A DNA stretch of 53,457 nt from Nitrospirota bacterium. GTDB lineage: Bacteria; Nitrospinota_A; UBA7883; JACRGQ01. The position numbers and the translations under genes were made by a program. The notes below the pieces were generated by a model. It had not been told where the DNA came from and did no database searches. It worked only from the letters and a program-made list of their open reading frames with translations. Positions 24,979 to 33,565 of this stretch are shown here, piece by piece. Numbering within the stretch: the stretch's first letter is position 1; every line of letters starts with the position of its first letter. Location of the stretch: NCBI GenBank assembly GCA_024275955.1, contig JAJRYD010000045.1, positions 1 through 53,457 of the forward strand. The letters run 5' to 3'.

Positions 24979-26274
24979 ATGTCTGATAGCTGTAATTTGC
25001 GGACTGTTTATGTCGTGGATGGAAGCCGTTCGCCTTTTATTAAGGCTATGGGCGCGCGCGGGCCTTTTACCGCTTCCGATCTCGCGGTCAGCATTGGCCG
25101 TCAGCTTCTTTTGCGCCAGCCATTCGGGGGCGAAGATATCGACGAGGTTATTATAGGCTGTGTTATCCCAGGGCTTGACGAAACGAACATAGCCCGTGTT
25201 ATATCGCTTAGGCTTGGTTGCGGCAAGAAGGTGCCGGCATGGACGGTGCATCGCAACTGCGCTTCCGGCATGCAGGCTATCGACTGTGGTTATAAAAATA
25301 TAGCGATAGGCAGGGCAGAGCTGGTTCTTGCCGGCGGAGCAGACGCTATGAGTTATTCTCCGCTTCATTTTGAAGGGAAGATGGTCGATTGGCTTGCCGG
25401 TTTTTCATCAAAGAAAGGCGGTTTGGCAGGAAAGCTGAAAGCTTTATCGAAGTTTAGACCGTCGCTTCTAAAACCTGTCATCGGCCTTTTGCATGGCCTG
25501 TCCGACCCTATTGCCGGCCTTTCTATGGGGCAGACTGCCGAGAACCTTGCCTATCGGTTCGGTATAAGCAGGGAGGAGGCAGATAGTTTTGCCGAAATGA
25601 GCCATTCAAACCTTGCCGACGCGCAAGATGGCGGTAGGCTTGGAGAGATAGAACCTGTTTATGACGCTAAGGGACAAGTTTACGATTGTGATGACGGGTT
25701 AAGGCGCGATACAACGGTACAAAAGCTTGGCAAGCTAAGGCCGATTTTCGACCCGAAGGTAGGGCTTGTTACCGCAGGCAACTCTTCGCAGGTTACTGAC
25801 GGCGCGGCACTACTTATCCTAGCTAGCGAAGATGCTGTAAAGAAATACAAACTAAATGTACTCGGCAGAGTTGTCGACACTGCGTGGGGCGGCGTGGAGC
25901 CATCCGAAATGGGGCTTGGGCCTGTTCATTCTATGGCGCCTCTGCTCGAAAAAAATTCTCTTAAGACCGACGATGTAGATTACTGGGAGATAAACGAGGC
26001 GTTCGCGGCGCAGGTTCTTGGCTGTCTTGCGGCATGGAACGGAGATTATCTTAAAAAAGAGGTTGGTATAGATAAATTCCCCGGCGAGATTGACAGGGAA
26101 AGGCTTAACGTGGATGGCGGGGCTATAAGCATAGGCCACCCTGTAGGGGCAAGCGGAGCAAGGCTTGTGCTTCATCTGCTCAAAACCTTAGAGCGCACCG
26201 GCACGAAACGAGGTGTCGCTTCGCTTTGCATAGGCGGCGGGCAGGGCGGTGCTATGCTGATTGAGAGGGATTAA
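24979..26274 (+). CDS. fadI: Acetyl-CoA acyltransferase (3-ketoacyl-CoA thiolase), FadI type
   Basis: Thiolytic cleavage of 3-ketoacyl-CoA, the last step of the cycle. The acyl-accepting cysteine is in HRNCASGMQA (Cys94), the histidine in SIGHPVGASGAR (about His387), and the second cysteine in CIGGGQGGAML (about Cys417). WEINEAFAAQVLG is also typical. Length of 431 aa and the insertion around the loop domain match FadI rather than the shorter FadA. It lies between fadE and the multifunctional subunit, and probably forms a complex with FadJ. Confidence 0.9.
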   Translation: MSDSCNLRTVYVVDGSRSPFIKAMGARGPFTASDLAVSIGRQLLLRQPFGGEDIDEVIIGCVIPGLDETNIARVISLRLGCGKKVPAWTVHRNCASGMQAIDCGYKNIAIGRAELVLAGGADAMSYSPLHFEGKMVDWLAGFSSKKGGLAGKLKALSKFRPSLLKPVIGLLHGLSDPIAGLSMGQTAENLAYRFGISREEADSFAEMSHSNLADAQDGGRLGEIEPVYDAKGQVYDCDDGLRRDTTVQKLGKLRPIFDPKVGLVTAGNSSQVTDGAALLILASEDAVKKYKLNVLGRVVDTAWGGVEPSEMGLGPVHSMAPLLEKNSLKTDDVDYWEINEAFAAQVLGCLAAWNGDYLKKEVGIDKFPGEIDRERLNVDGGAISIGHPVGASGARLVLHLLKTLERTGTKRGVASLCIGGGQGGAMLIERD

Positions 26275-26277
26275 CCG

Positions 26278-28314
26278 ATGGCACTCAAGAAAAAATACAA
26301 AAACTGGCATGGCGAGAAAGATGCCGACGGCATTTTTTGGCTTTACGTTGACAAGACAAAGAGTAGCGCCAATGTCCTTTCCAAAGAGCTACTGAGCGAA
26401 CTTGGAGAGGTGATTAAAGAGGTAGCCTCTATAAAACCTTTAGCGCTTGTAATAGGTTCGGCAAAGGAAAAAGGTTTTATAGCTGGGGCCGATATAAAGG
26501 AGTTTGTAAGTATAAAAGACGAAAAGGAAGGCTTTGAACTTATAAAACGCGGGCAATTAATAATGGATTCCATCGAAGCTCTTTCGTTCCCGACGGTGGC
26601 AATGATAAACGGTTTTTGTCTTGGCGGTGGTTTGGAACTGGCGCTTGCCTGCAATTACCGAGTGGCGGACAACGACCATTCCATAAAGCTTGGGCTTCCC
26701 GAAATAAAGCTTGGCATCCACCCCGGCTTTGGCGGAACGGTGCGAGCCTGCAAGCTGGTAGGCGGGCTTGCCGCTATGGATATGATGCTTACAGGCAGAA
26801 TGATAAGCGTGAAGGCGGCGAAAAAAATCGGCCTTGTAGATATGGCTGTTCCCAAAAGGCACCTTAAGAACGCGGCGAAGCTGATGGCGTTAAAACCTCC
26901 AAAGAAAAGAAAGGGGCTAGGCTGGAAGAAGCTTGCCGATGCCAAACTTTTCCGTCGGCTGGTGGCAGGCAAGATGAGGAAAAAGGTTTCCTCTAAAGCA
27001 AGGAAAGAACATTACCCAGCGCCGTTTGAGCTGATAGACTTATACGAAAAATATCTCGATAGCCCTTCAAGAATGTATGAGGAGGAGGCGAAGTCTGTCG
27101 CCAGCCTTATAACAGGCGATACGGCGCAGAACCTTGTGCAGGTTTTCTTTTTGCAGGAGCGGCTAAAATCTTTCGGCGGAAAAGCTAAAGTAAAGTTTGG
27201 GCATCTTCATGTTGTCGGCGCAGGGGTGATGGGCGGCGATATAGCGGCATGGTCTGCCCTACGGGGGATGAGTGTTACCCTGCAGGACAGGGAGCCGAAA
27301 TTTATAGCGCCTGCCATTAAAAGGGCGCACAAGCTTTTTTCTAAAAAGCTTAAAGAAAAAAGGCTTGTGCAGGCGGCGATTGACAGGCTGATGCCGGATG
27401 TCGACGGTAACGGCATACGCGAGGCCGATGTTATTGTTGAAGCGATATTTGAAGACCTTGATGCTAAGCGCGCCCTCTTTAAAGATCTAGAAAAGAAAGC
27501 TAAAAAGAGCGCGATACTTGCCACCAACACCTCCAGCATACCTATAGAGGAGATTGCGGAAGCTCTTAAAAAACCTGAAAGGCTTGTCGGCATACATTTT
27601 TTCAACCCTGTGGCGCAGATGATGCTGGTGGAAGTGGTAAAAGGTAAAAACAGTTCCGATAAGATGTTCAACTCTTCGGTTTCCTATGTTCAACAGATAG
27701 GCAAACTGCCTCTGCCTGTAAAGAGTACCCCCGGTTTTCTTGTAAACAGAATACTGGTGCCGTACCTGCTTGAAGGGGTGGAGATGGTAACAGAAGGTAT
27801 CGCGCCTGAGAGGATAGACGAGGCGGCTGTAAAGTTTGGCATGCCTATGGGGCCGGTGTTGTTGGCTGATACCGTCGGGCTTGATATATGTCTTCATGTG
27901 GCGGAAATTTTTTCTAAGTATATGGATATGAAGATTCCCGAAAAACTTGAAAAGATGGTAAAGGCCGGCGAGCTTGGAAAGAAAAGCGGGAAAGGTTTTT
28001 ACCAGTATGAAAACGGTAAACAGATAAAAAACAAAGATGCTGTAGGCGGCAACCTTAAGGAGATAGAAGACAGGCTGTTGCTTAGGTATCTTAATGAATC
28101 GGTCGCTTCTTTAAGGGAATCTGTGGTGGAAGACTCTGACCTTCTCGACGCGGGGATGATTTTCGGCACAGGCTTCGCGCCGTTTCGTGGCGGGCCTATG
28201 CGCTATATCAAGAGTGTCGGGGTTGGCTTTTTCGAGGATAAATTTAAAGAGCTTGAGGAAAAGTATGGCTCCCGCTTTAAGATGGACGATGGCTGGAAAA
28301 CCATAGGTAGCTGA
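26278..28314 (+). CDS. fadJ: Fatty-acid oxidation multifunctional protein (enoyl-CoA hydratase/3-hydroxyacyl-CoA dehydrogenase), FadJ type
   Basis: Two enzymes in one chain. The N-terminal crotonase domain has FIAGADIKEF and CLGGGLELALACNYRVA with the catalytic pair at about Glu120 and Glu142 (GLPEIKLGIHPGFGG). The 3-hydroxyacyl-CoA dehydrogenase half begins HVVGAGVMGGDIAAWSALRG, then ATNTSSIPIEEIAEAL, GIHFFNPVAQMMLVEVV with the catalytic histidine, and PGFLVNRILVPYLLE. Length of 678 aa is slightly short for FadB/FadJ (about 710-730). It is the last gene of the operon and is followed by a terminator. Confidence 0.92.
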   Translation: MALKKKYKNWHGEKDADGIFWLYVDKTKSSANVLSKELLSELGEVIKEVASIKPLALVIGSAKEKGFIAGADIKEFVSIKDEKEGFELIKRGQLIMDSIEALSFPTVAMINGFCLGGGLELALACNYRVADNDHSIKLGLPEIKLGIHPGFGGTVRACKLVGGLAAMDMMLTGRMISVKAAKKIGLVDMAVPKRHLKNAAKLMALKPPKKRKGLGWKKLADAKLFRRLVAGKMRKKVSSKARKEHYPAPFELIDLYEKYLDSPSRMYEEEAKSVASLITGDTAQNLVQVFFLQERLKSFGGKAKVKFGHLHVVGAGVMGGDIAAWSALRGMSVTLQDREPKFIAPAIKRAHKLFSKKLKEKRLVQAAIDRLMPDVDGNGIREADVIVEAIFEDLDAKRALFKDLEKKAKKSAILATNTSSIPIEEIAEALKKPERLVGIHFFNPVAQMMLVEVVKGKNSSDKMFNSSVSYVQQIGKLPLPVKSTPGFLVNRILVPYLLEGVEMVTEGIAPERIDEAAVKFGMPMGPVLLADTVGLDICLHVAEIFSKYMDMKIPEKLEKMVKAGELGKKSGKGFYQYENGKQIKNKDAVGGNLKEIEDRLLLRYLNESVASLRESVVEDSDLLDAGMIFGTGFAPFRGGPMRYIKSVGVGFFEDKFKELEEKYGSRFKMDDGWKTIGS

Positions 28315-28315
28315 G

Positions 28316-28340
28316 CAGACAGGTTTCCCGTCTGTTTTGT
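28316..28340 (+). terminator. Intrinsic terminator after fadJ
   Basis: CAGACAGG (28316-28323) pairs with CCCGTCTG (28327-28334) around a TTT loop with one mismatch, and is followed by TTTTGT. It begins two bases after the fadJ stop. Confidence 0.65.
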
Positions 28341-28676
28341 ATATTTGTCTTTCACTTAAATTCTTTGGTGATATTATCCGCTCTGTTTTTTTAGTTTGCC
28401 GTAAAATCTTAATTTTCTATCGACAAAAAATATTATAGACGCTAATTACCGTGAGCGGGCGTTCCGCAATGGTTATTCCATGCTTGTAAGAGAAGGTATC
28501 AATCTTAGCGATTTCCATCTTGTTTCTACATCATACCGACATTGTGATGAGACCGTTTGCATATCCGGCACCGCTCTATTGAGTGAAGCATAAGGACTGT
28601 AGCTGTGTAGATTGTTATGCGGATAATTTATTCTTTTCATCTTTAGGCAGGCAGGCTTACAAATTCAGCTAAAGGG
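28341..28676. other. Intergenic region before cbiR
   Basis: No confident gene. A plus-strand frame is open for about 60 codons and ends at TAA 28591-28593; an internal ATG at 28480 would give 37 residues, but it has no SD and I recognise nothing in it. It may be a gene remnant. I find no cobalamin riboswitch core here, unlike the main cbi locus. Confidence 0.35.
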
Positions 28677-29501
28677 ATGTATCCTATTTTATATTCAAGC
28701 TTTGGAGAATTGCCGAAAATGGATGTCGGGAAAATTGATTCGTTAAAAGGTTATGCCGAGTTGCCCGGCAACTGTTTAGTTAAGGTCGGCGCGCCTTCGT
28801 TTGTATGGCCTGGCGGGTACGCGTTTAACGTGGAGCGTTTGAGAGAGACTTTTGACGAGGTACAGCTTTTATTTCTTGAACCGCTGGAGAAATCTCCGAT
28901 ATCTTCTAAGGAGGTTGAAGAGCTGGCAACGCTTGCGGGAGACAGCCTTTCGTATTCGGTACACCTTCCGGTGCCGAGCCTCTTGGGGTTTGGCGGGATG
29001 GGCGCGTCTTCGATAATTGAAATAATCAAAATTACTAAACCGCTTGATGTAGGAAGTTTTGTCTTGCATCTTGAAGGAGAGATGAACGGTTTTAACGCAA
29101 GTCTTGCTGTTTCGCAGATTGACGCGATTATTAAAATGTCTGGGATTTTATCAGAAAAGCTGTGCCTCGAAAATGTTGACAGCTCTTTTGATTTTGCATG
29201 GGAGGCGGTGAAAGAAACAGGAATGAGCATATGTTTTGATGCCGGTCATATCGCGCGTGACGGCGGGGACCTGCTTGCGTTTGTAGAGAGGTACGGGCAG
29301 TGGATAAGGATGGCGCATATACATGGCGTGGACGACAGAGATCATAAGCCGATATCGAATTTAGAAGACGGTTTGGTAAAAAAGATTTTCGAAAAGCTTT
29401 CGGCCTTTAATATGCGGGGTGCCGTAATAATAGAAAATTATTCGGTTGACGACATGCTAATATCGTTGGAGTATTTATCTAAAATTCATAGCGGGGATTA
29501 G
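28677..29501 (+). CDS. cbiR: Cobamide-remodeling phosphodiesterase (CbiR)
   Basis: A 274-aa TIM-barrel protein of the xylose-isomerase/AP-endonuclease-2 superfamily. It shows YSVHLPVPS, VLHLEGEMNG, LCLENVDSSFDF, ICFDAGHIARDGG, MAHIHGVDDRDH and AVIIENYSV, with the Glu, His and Asp residues expected for a metal-dependent active site. Known CbiR enzymes cut the nucleotide loop of cobamides to release cobinamide phosphate for rebuilding with another lower ligand. The assignment to CbiR rests on this fold together with the position directly before cobU and cobS, which carry out the rebuilding. A general sugar isomerase/endonuclease is the alternative. Confidence 0.75.
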   Translation: MYPILYSSFGELPKMDVGKIDSLKGYAELPGNCLVKVGAPSFVWPGGYAFNVERLRETFDEVQLLFLEPLEKSPISSKEVEELATLAGDSLSYSVHLPVPSLLGFGGMGASSIIEIIKITKPLDVGSFVLHLEGEMNGFNASLAVSQIDAIIKMSGILSEKLCLENVDSSFDFAWEAVKETGMSICFDAGHIARDGGDLLAFVERYGQWIRMAHIHGVDDRDHKPISNLEDGLVKKIFEKLSAFNMRGAVIIENYSVDDMLISLEYLSKIHSGD

Positions 29502-29510
29502 TAGAGGTTA

Positions 29511-30038
29511 ATGACGAAGACTATTGTTACCGGCGGCGCAAGATCCGGCAAGAGCGATTTTGCTCTTGAGCTTGCCTCCTCTATTAAGGGTGAGAAGATT
29601 TTTCTGGCAACCGCTCAAGCTTTTGATGATGAGATGAAGGAGCGTATCGCAAAACATAAGGAAAACCGGCCTCACTATTGGACTACCGTTGAGGAGCCGT
29701 TGAGAATAGTCGGCAGGATAAAGGAGCTTGACAGGAAAGATGTTGTGGTTCTTGTTGACTGTCTCGGCCTATGGGTGAGCAATATTCTTTTAAGCGATGA
29801 GCATAAAGTGAATGTCGGTAAGCTGATGGCTGGGCTGGTCAACGTTGCGAAAGCGTTTAAAGGTTCTATTGTGTTCGTTACCAACGAGGTAGGCTCCGGC
29901 ATAGTTCCAGGCGATCCTTTGTCGAGAGAGTTTAGGGATGTTTTGGGAAAACTTAATCAGGAACTGATGAAAATATGCGATAGCGGAGTGCTTCTTGTAA
30001 GCGGCGCGCCGCTTTATCTTAAAGGAAAGCGGGGGTAG
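29511..30038 (+). CDS. cobU: Adenosylcobinamide kinase/adenosylcobinamide-phosphate guanylyltransferase (CobU)
   Basis: Phosphorylates adenosylcobinamide and attaches GMP, activating it for the lower-ligand nucleotide. It has the P-loop TGGARSGKSDFALELA (about residues 7-22), LATAQAFDDEMKERIAKHK, VDCLGLWVSN and FVTNEVGSGIVPGDPLSREFRD. The second block normally contains the guanylylated histidine; His47 or His53 in AKHKENRPHYW is the candidate. Length of 175 aa is normal. It sits between cbiR and cobS with no gap to the latter. Confidence 0.95.
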   Translation: MTKTIVTGGARSGKSDFALELASSIKGEKIFLATAQAFDDEMKERIAKHKENRPHYWTTVEEPLRIVGRIKELDRKDVVVLVDCLGLWVSNILLSDEHKVNVGKLMAGLVNVAKAFKGSIVFVTNEVGSGIVPGDPLSREFRDVLGKLNQELMKICDSGVLLVSGAPLYLKGKRG

Positions 30039-30776
30039 ATGCTTTCCGCTTTCAGGCTTTCGTTTTCGTTTCTTACTCGGTTTCCTTTACCTTCGCCGAA
30101 AAGTTTTGAAAACGCGGATTTCCCAAAAAGTTTTATCTTCTTTCCTCTGGTAGGAGCTGTCGTTGGCGCGCTGTTGTCGTCTTTCGCTTTTTTACTGCTT
30201 CATGCTGGAGCAGGGGAGATGCTTACATCTTTTCTTTTGCTTACAGCTTTGGTACTGATTACCGGCGGGATACATATAGACGGCGTTGCCGATAGTGTGG
30301 ACGGATTTTTCGGCGCGGACAACCGCGGCGAGAGATTGCGGATAATGAAAGAGCCTGCCGTAGGGTCGTTCGGCATGACGGCGATAGCACTGCTTTTGAT
30401 AGGTAAATTTGCAGGGTTTTACATGGTGCTGGAAAGCGGAGCTGTGCAACCGATAATAGTTGCTATGGTTCTTTCCCGCTGGGGGATGGCGGCTGTCGGT
30501 TTTCGCGCTGTTTATCCGCGCGCTGATGGTACCGGAAAATTGTTTATAGGAAAGCTTTCGCCGGAAAGCTTCGCGGCATCATCGGCTATCGCCTTCTTTT
30601 TCGTTTATCTTCTTTTGGGCAACATTGCGGCTGTCTATATTTTGCTTGCGGCAGTTTTGGTTTTGTTGGTACGCAAACTGTCGGAAAGAAAGATAGGCGG
30701 CATTACCGGCGATCTGCTGGGCGCTACCAACGAACTGTTGGAACTCTCGCTTCTTATTACTCTCGGCTTTCTTTAG
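30039..30776 (+). CDS. cobS: Adenosylcobinamide-GDP ribazoletransferase (CobS)
   Basis: Integral membrane enzyme joining adenosylcobinamide-GDP to alpha-ribazole phosphate, completing the cobamide. FLTRFPLP near the N-terminus, GGIHIDGVADSVDGFFG with the metal-binding aspartates, MKEPAVGSFGMTAIALLL and GDLLGATNELLELSLL at the C-terminus are typical. Length is 245 aa with several hydrophobic helices. The alpha-ribazole phosphate phosphatase CobC is not encoded nearby. Confidence 0.94.
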   Translation: MLSAFRLSFSFLTRFPLPSPKSFENADFPKSFIFFPLVGAVVGALLSSFAFLLLHAGAGEMLTSFLLLTALVLITGGIHIDGVADSVDGFFGADNRGERLRIMKEPAVGSFGMTAIALLLIGKFAGFYMVLESGAVQPIIVAMVLSRWGMAAVGFRAVYPRADGTGKLFIGKLSPESFAASSAIAFFFVYLLLGNIAAVYILLAAVLVLLVRKLSERKIGGITGDLLGATNELLELSLLITLGFL

Positions 30777-31146
30777 CCTTTTGTCAGGCTTTCCATCCTT
30801 AGCGGAGGCGGTAAGGACGGGATTAAGGGAATCGAATGTCTTGTTCCTGTTTCCTTTCTGAACTTCAATTAGCGGGGGGCGTTCACCTGCTAACATTTCC
30901 GCCGCTCGACAAGCTCACGGCACCTCCTCTTGGGAAAACGAGGTTCAAGACTTTTCAGTTCGTTCGAAGTTTCTAAGAGCATGCCGAAGGCGACGGAGCT
31001 AAAAGGGAGAGAGGTTTGGTGCAAAATTTTGTGGCGGTTCTGGCTATCAAGGCTTGGCTTGTTATATCGGGATTTACTTAAGGGAAGAGTAACTATTTGA
31101 AAAGCCTTGAGAAACTCTAAAAGCTAAAATAATTTCAAATAAATAT
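30777..31146. other. Intergenic region after cobS
   Basis: No gene is supported. A possible stem TCCTTA (30796-30801)/TAAGGA (30812-30817) has no T-run. The rest is low in coding signal on both strands. Confidence 0.35.
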
Positions 31147-31173
31147 TAATGTTTTAGAGGAATTTACCGATGA
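31147..31173 (+). promoter_or_regulatory. Possible flagellar sigma28-like promoter
   Basis: TAAT at 31147-31150, a 15-base spacer, and ACCGATGA at 31166-31173 resemble the FliA pattern (TAAA-N15-GCCGATAA; 3 of 4 and 6 of 8 positions). It lies about 40 bases before a gene resembling a motility protein. The match is imperfect. Confidence 0.25.
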
Positions 31174-31212
31174 GCTTGTTAAGGGTAAATGTTTTTTATA
31201 AAGGGTTAAACA

Positions 31213-31407
31213 ATGGATATATCTCCTGTAGCATCGAGTCTTTCGCAGTCTCAAGGTTCGGCGGACGTTTCTACATCGGTAGCCAAAAAGAGGTTGGACG
31301 CGGCCAAAACGGAAGCGGAGCAACTGACCGCTATGATAAAGACAGCCGATCCTAAAGGTGCTAAAGAGCCGAACGGCCTTGGCGGAATGCTCGACCTTAA
31401 AGCTTAA
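31213..31407 (+). CDS. YjfB-like putative motility protein
   Basis: A 64-aa protein opening MDISPVASSLSQSQ and continuing with a helix VAKKRLDAAKTEAEQLTAMI and a short tail ending GGMLDLKA. This layout (MDI..., LSQSQ, a helix, then a D-rich end) matches the YjfB family of small putative motility proteins, whose function is not established. AAGGG precedes the ATG. No other motility gene is in the window. Its stop codon overlaps the stop of the convergent DUF1302 gene. Confidence 0.65.
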   Translation: MDISPVASSLSQSQGSADVSTSVAKKRLDAAKTEAEQLTAMIKTADPKGAKEPNGLGGMLDLKA

Positions 31408-32759
31408 AAGCTGTATTTTCCTTCGAGGAATAGACGGTCGTTGTTTCCTATCGTTCTCATAGTTGCCTTGCTTCCTGACTGGTAGTTTATGAACCCTGCG
31501 GTAACCGCTACCGAGTCTGTCCAATCGTATTTGCCGGAGAGCCGTTGGAAGCCGCCTCCATTGCCTGTTTGCCCAAAAGCGCTGGCGAGCAGGATTACTT
31601 GTAACGTGTCGTTGATGAAATTGCCTGTATACCTGAATGCTGTCTGAAAATCATCTTCCTCGGCGTAGTCTGGCCAGCTTTTCATACTTTTTTCAAAACC
31701 GTTTATGCGTCTATTTGCTATTTCAAACGATAGCGATTGGTCTGTTAATCCCTGATACTCGATACCTGCCAGCATATCATCGCGTGATTTTGTACTGCCG
31801 GGAGAGTTTGTGAACTCAAGCCGGTCAAACCGCGCCGCCTCTGCCTTGATTAGCCAGTTCCCAAAAGCTATGTTGGTAGCTACTCCTGCCATCATAAGCT
31901 TATCGTGAATCTGTTTTTGAGCAGGAGTAAGCTGTCGTCTCGGCGTGTCGTTGTAAAGCGATGCTATGTAGAACGATATATCCCATCCGCTGAATATCCC
32001 GCTAAGCGACGCGGCGAACTCGTCTCCGGCTGGCGCTTGTTCCGGCGGCGGCATGATGGTTGACCTATTAAAGTCGCTACCTTGCGCAGGGACTTTGTCG
32101 AACCGTTTTTCATGCATGGCGATAAGGCTTAAAGCCCACTGCCCGAAATAATAGTCCAGTTTTGTCATAGTAACCGGCAGACGGAGATTTTCGATATCGG
32201 TCATTCCCGGTTCACGGTTGTCGAGCGGGTTTAGGATGTCGGTTATTCTTAAGTTGTCCGACTTCCCCCAAACTACTATCTGCCGTCCTACCTTGATGTC
32301 GATATTGTCAAAGAGGGTTCCCTGAAGGTAAAGTTCGAAAAGCTCGGTTTCATCCTCGTAGCTTCGCGTTACGTTTTTGGTGTAGCGGCTTCTGCCGTTG
32401 GCGGCGTACGCGAAATCGTAGAAACCGTAGCCGCTTGTAAAAAATTTCCATTTTTCTGAAAATTTGTGGTCGAACTCAAGAAAAAGTTTCGCCCTTAAAC
32501 GGCTCAACCCTCTGTAGTCTGTCTGCCCAACTTGAGCTTTCTTTTGCGCGTGGTTGTAGGAGGAGCTGAGCGATATAAAGCCGTCGATATTCCATTTTTC
32601 CTCTTTATGTTCTTCACTCTTTTTAGTAGAAGTTTCTGCCGCGCCTTCGTCAAAGCCTCCCAGCATCGTTTCATCGTCGGCAAAGGCCGGCTGGCTGAAA
32701 AGCAGTAATGCCGTAGCTATAGGGGCAAGGCTGTTTTTGTGGAGGCTTGGTATCTCCAT
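31404..32759 (-). CDS. DUF1302-type outer membrane protein
   Basis: Signal peptide ending SQPAFA (about residue 27), an acidic linker, then a beta-rich domain with many aromatic and alternating strands, closing in LEGKYSF, a typical barrel C-terminus. The block VGRQIVVWGKSDNLRITDILNPLDNREPG is characteristic of DUF1302 outer membrane proteins. Length is 451 aa. It is the last gene of the tetR-RND-LolA-like operon and starts inside the stop of the LolA-like gene (TAATG), so it is probably the outer-membrane component of that export system. The exported molecule is unknown. Confidence 0.8.
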   Translation of the reverse strand: MEIPSLHKNSLAPIATALLLFSQPAFADDETMLGGFDEGAAETSTKKSEEHKEEKWNIDGFISLSSSYNHAQKKAQVGQTDYRGLSRLRAKLFLEFDHKFSEKWKFFTSGYGFYDFAYAANGRSRYTKNVTRSYEDETELFELYLQGTLFDNIDIKVGRQIVVWGKSDNLRITDILNPLDNREPGMTDIENLRLPVTMTKLDYYFGQWALSLIAMHEKRFDKVPAQGSDFNRSTIMPPPEQAPAGDEFAASLSGIFSGWDISFYIASLYNDTPRRQLTPAQKQIHDKLMMAGVATNIAFGNWLIKAEAARFDRLEFTNSPGSTKSRDDMLAGIEYQGLTDQSLSFEIANRRINGFEKSMKSWPDYAEEDDFQTAFRYTGNFINDTLQVILLASAFGQTGNGGGFQRLSGKYDWTDSVAVTAGFINYQSGSKATMRTIGNNDRLFLEGKYSF

Positions 32760-33565
32760 TAAAGACCTTTTTCAAGCCGTCTTACGCTGAAGATATCGTC
32801 CTTGATGCCTTGGTTGAACTTAACATCTTTTATCTTAAGGATGGTTTTGTGGATAGTCTTCTTGCCTTTTTTGGTGGTCATGGTTATTTCTGTAGCTACC
32901 CATATATTGTCTATAAGCTCCAGCTTTTTTACATCGGAGTATTTGTTTTTGCCGCCGTTTTTTAGCCAATGCTTTGCTCTTATGACAAAATGGTTATCCT
33001 GTCTTATGAATAAAACCGATTTTGTATATCCTGTTTCATCTATCGCTTTTTTATTCGGCTTTGATTCTATAATCCACACCTTCTGGTTTCTTACCATTCC
33101 TTCTTTGAGGATTTTAAATTCGTAGTCGACAAGGTTTCGGGATGTTATGTCGGCGTATGTAAAGTCCGACCCCATGAAAGACCCGCTTTTATCGGATGAC
33201 GCTATACGTTTCGTTTTCTTAAGCGCCGGAAGGTAGAGCCATTGGTCGTCGTCTTTTGTCTCGTCGTCGTAATCGTATGTAAGAAATCCGGTATCTTTTA
33301 CGTCGGCAGGGTGTAGAAAGAACATAAGTATCTGCGTGTCATCGCCTTTATCTTTTGTAAACCGTTTAATTTTGCGAAGCCTCTCTTTTCCATGCTTGTC
33401 TATAAGGAGCATCTCAAGGCTGGCGCTTTGGCTGTCGCCGTCGTCGCGGTCTTCTACCATTTGCATTATTTCTATCGCTTTTTGTTCGGCCATTGCGCTA
33501 GGCGGGATTGACAGCAGAGCTGTCATAAAGAGCATAAGCGGTAAGGCTGATTTACCTGTTTTCAT
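32759..33565 (-). CDS. LolA-like outer membrane lipoprotein-sorting protein
   Basis: Signal peptide ending PPSAMA, then a 240-residue domain of the LolA-like type often annotated outer membrane lipoprotein-sorting protein. MLLIDKHGKERLRKIKRFTK, FLTYDYDDETKDDDQWLYLPALKKTKRI and SGSFMGSDFTYADI form the conserved middle. Family members accompany RND/MMPL exporters and are thought to carry hydrophobic cargo through the periplasm. Length is 268 aa. It overlaps both the RND gene and the DUF1302 gene by a few bases, which supports a common function. Confidence 0.85.
   Translation of the reverse strand: MKTGKSALPLMLFMTALLSIPPSAMAEQKAIEIMQMVEDRDDGDSQSASLEMLLIDKHGKERLRKIKRFTKDKGDDTQILMFFLHPADVKDTGFLTYDYDDETKDDDQWLYLPALKKTKRIASSDKSGSFMGSDFTYADITSRNLVDYEFKILKEGMVRNQKVWIIESKPNKKAIDETGYTKSVLFIRQDNHFVIRAKHWLKNGGKNKYSDVKKLELIDNIWVATEITMTTKKGKKTIHKTILKIKDVKFNQGIKDDIFSVRRLEKGL

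Noticed and set aside
24655-25368. 237-aa open frame on the minus strand
   Set aside because: It lies opposite the end of fadE and the start of fadI, both certain genes; its residues show no domain and it arises from their codon bias.
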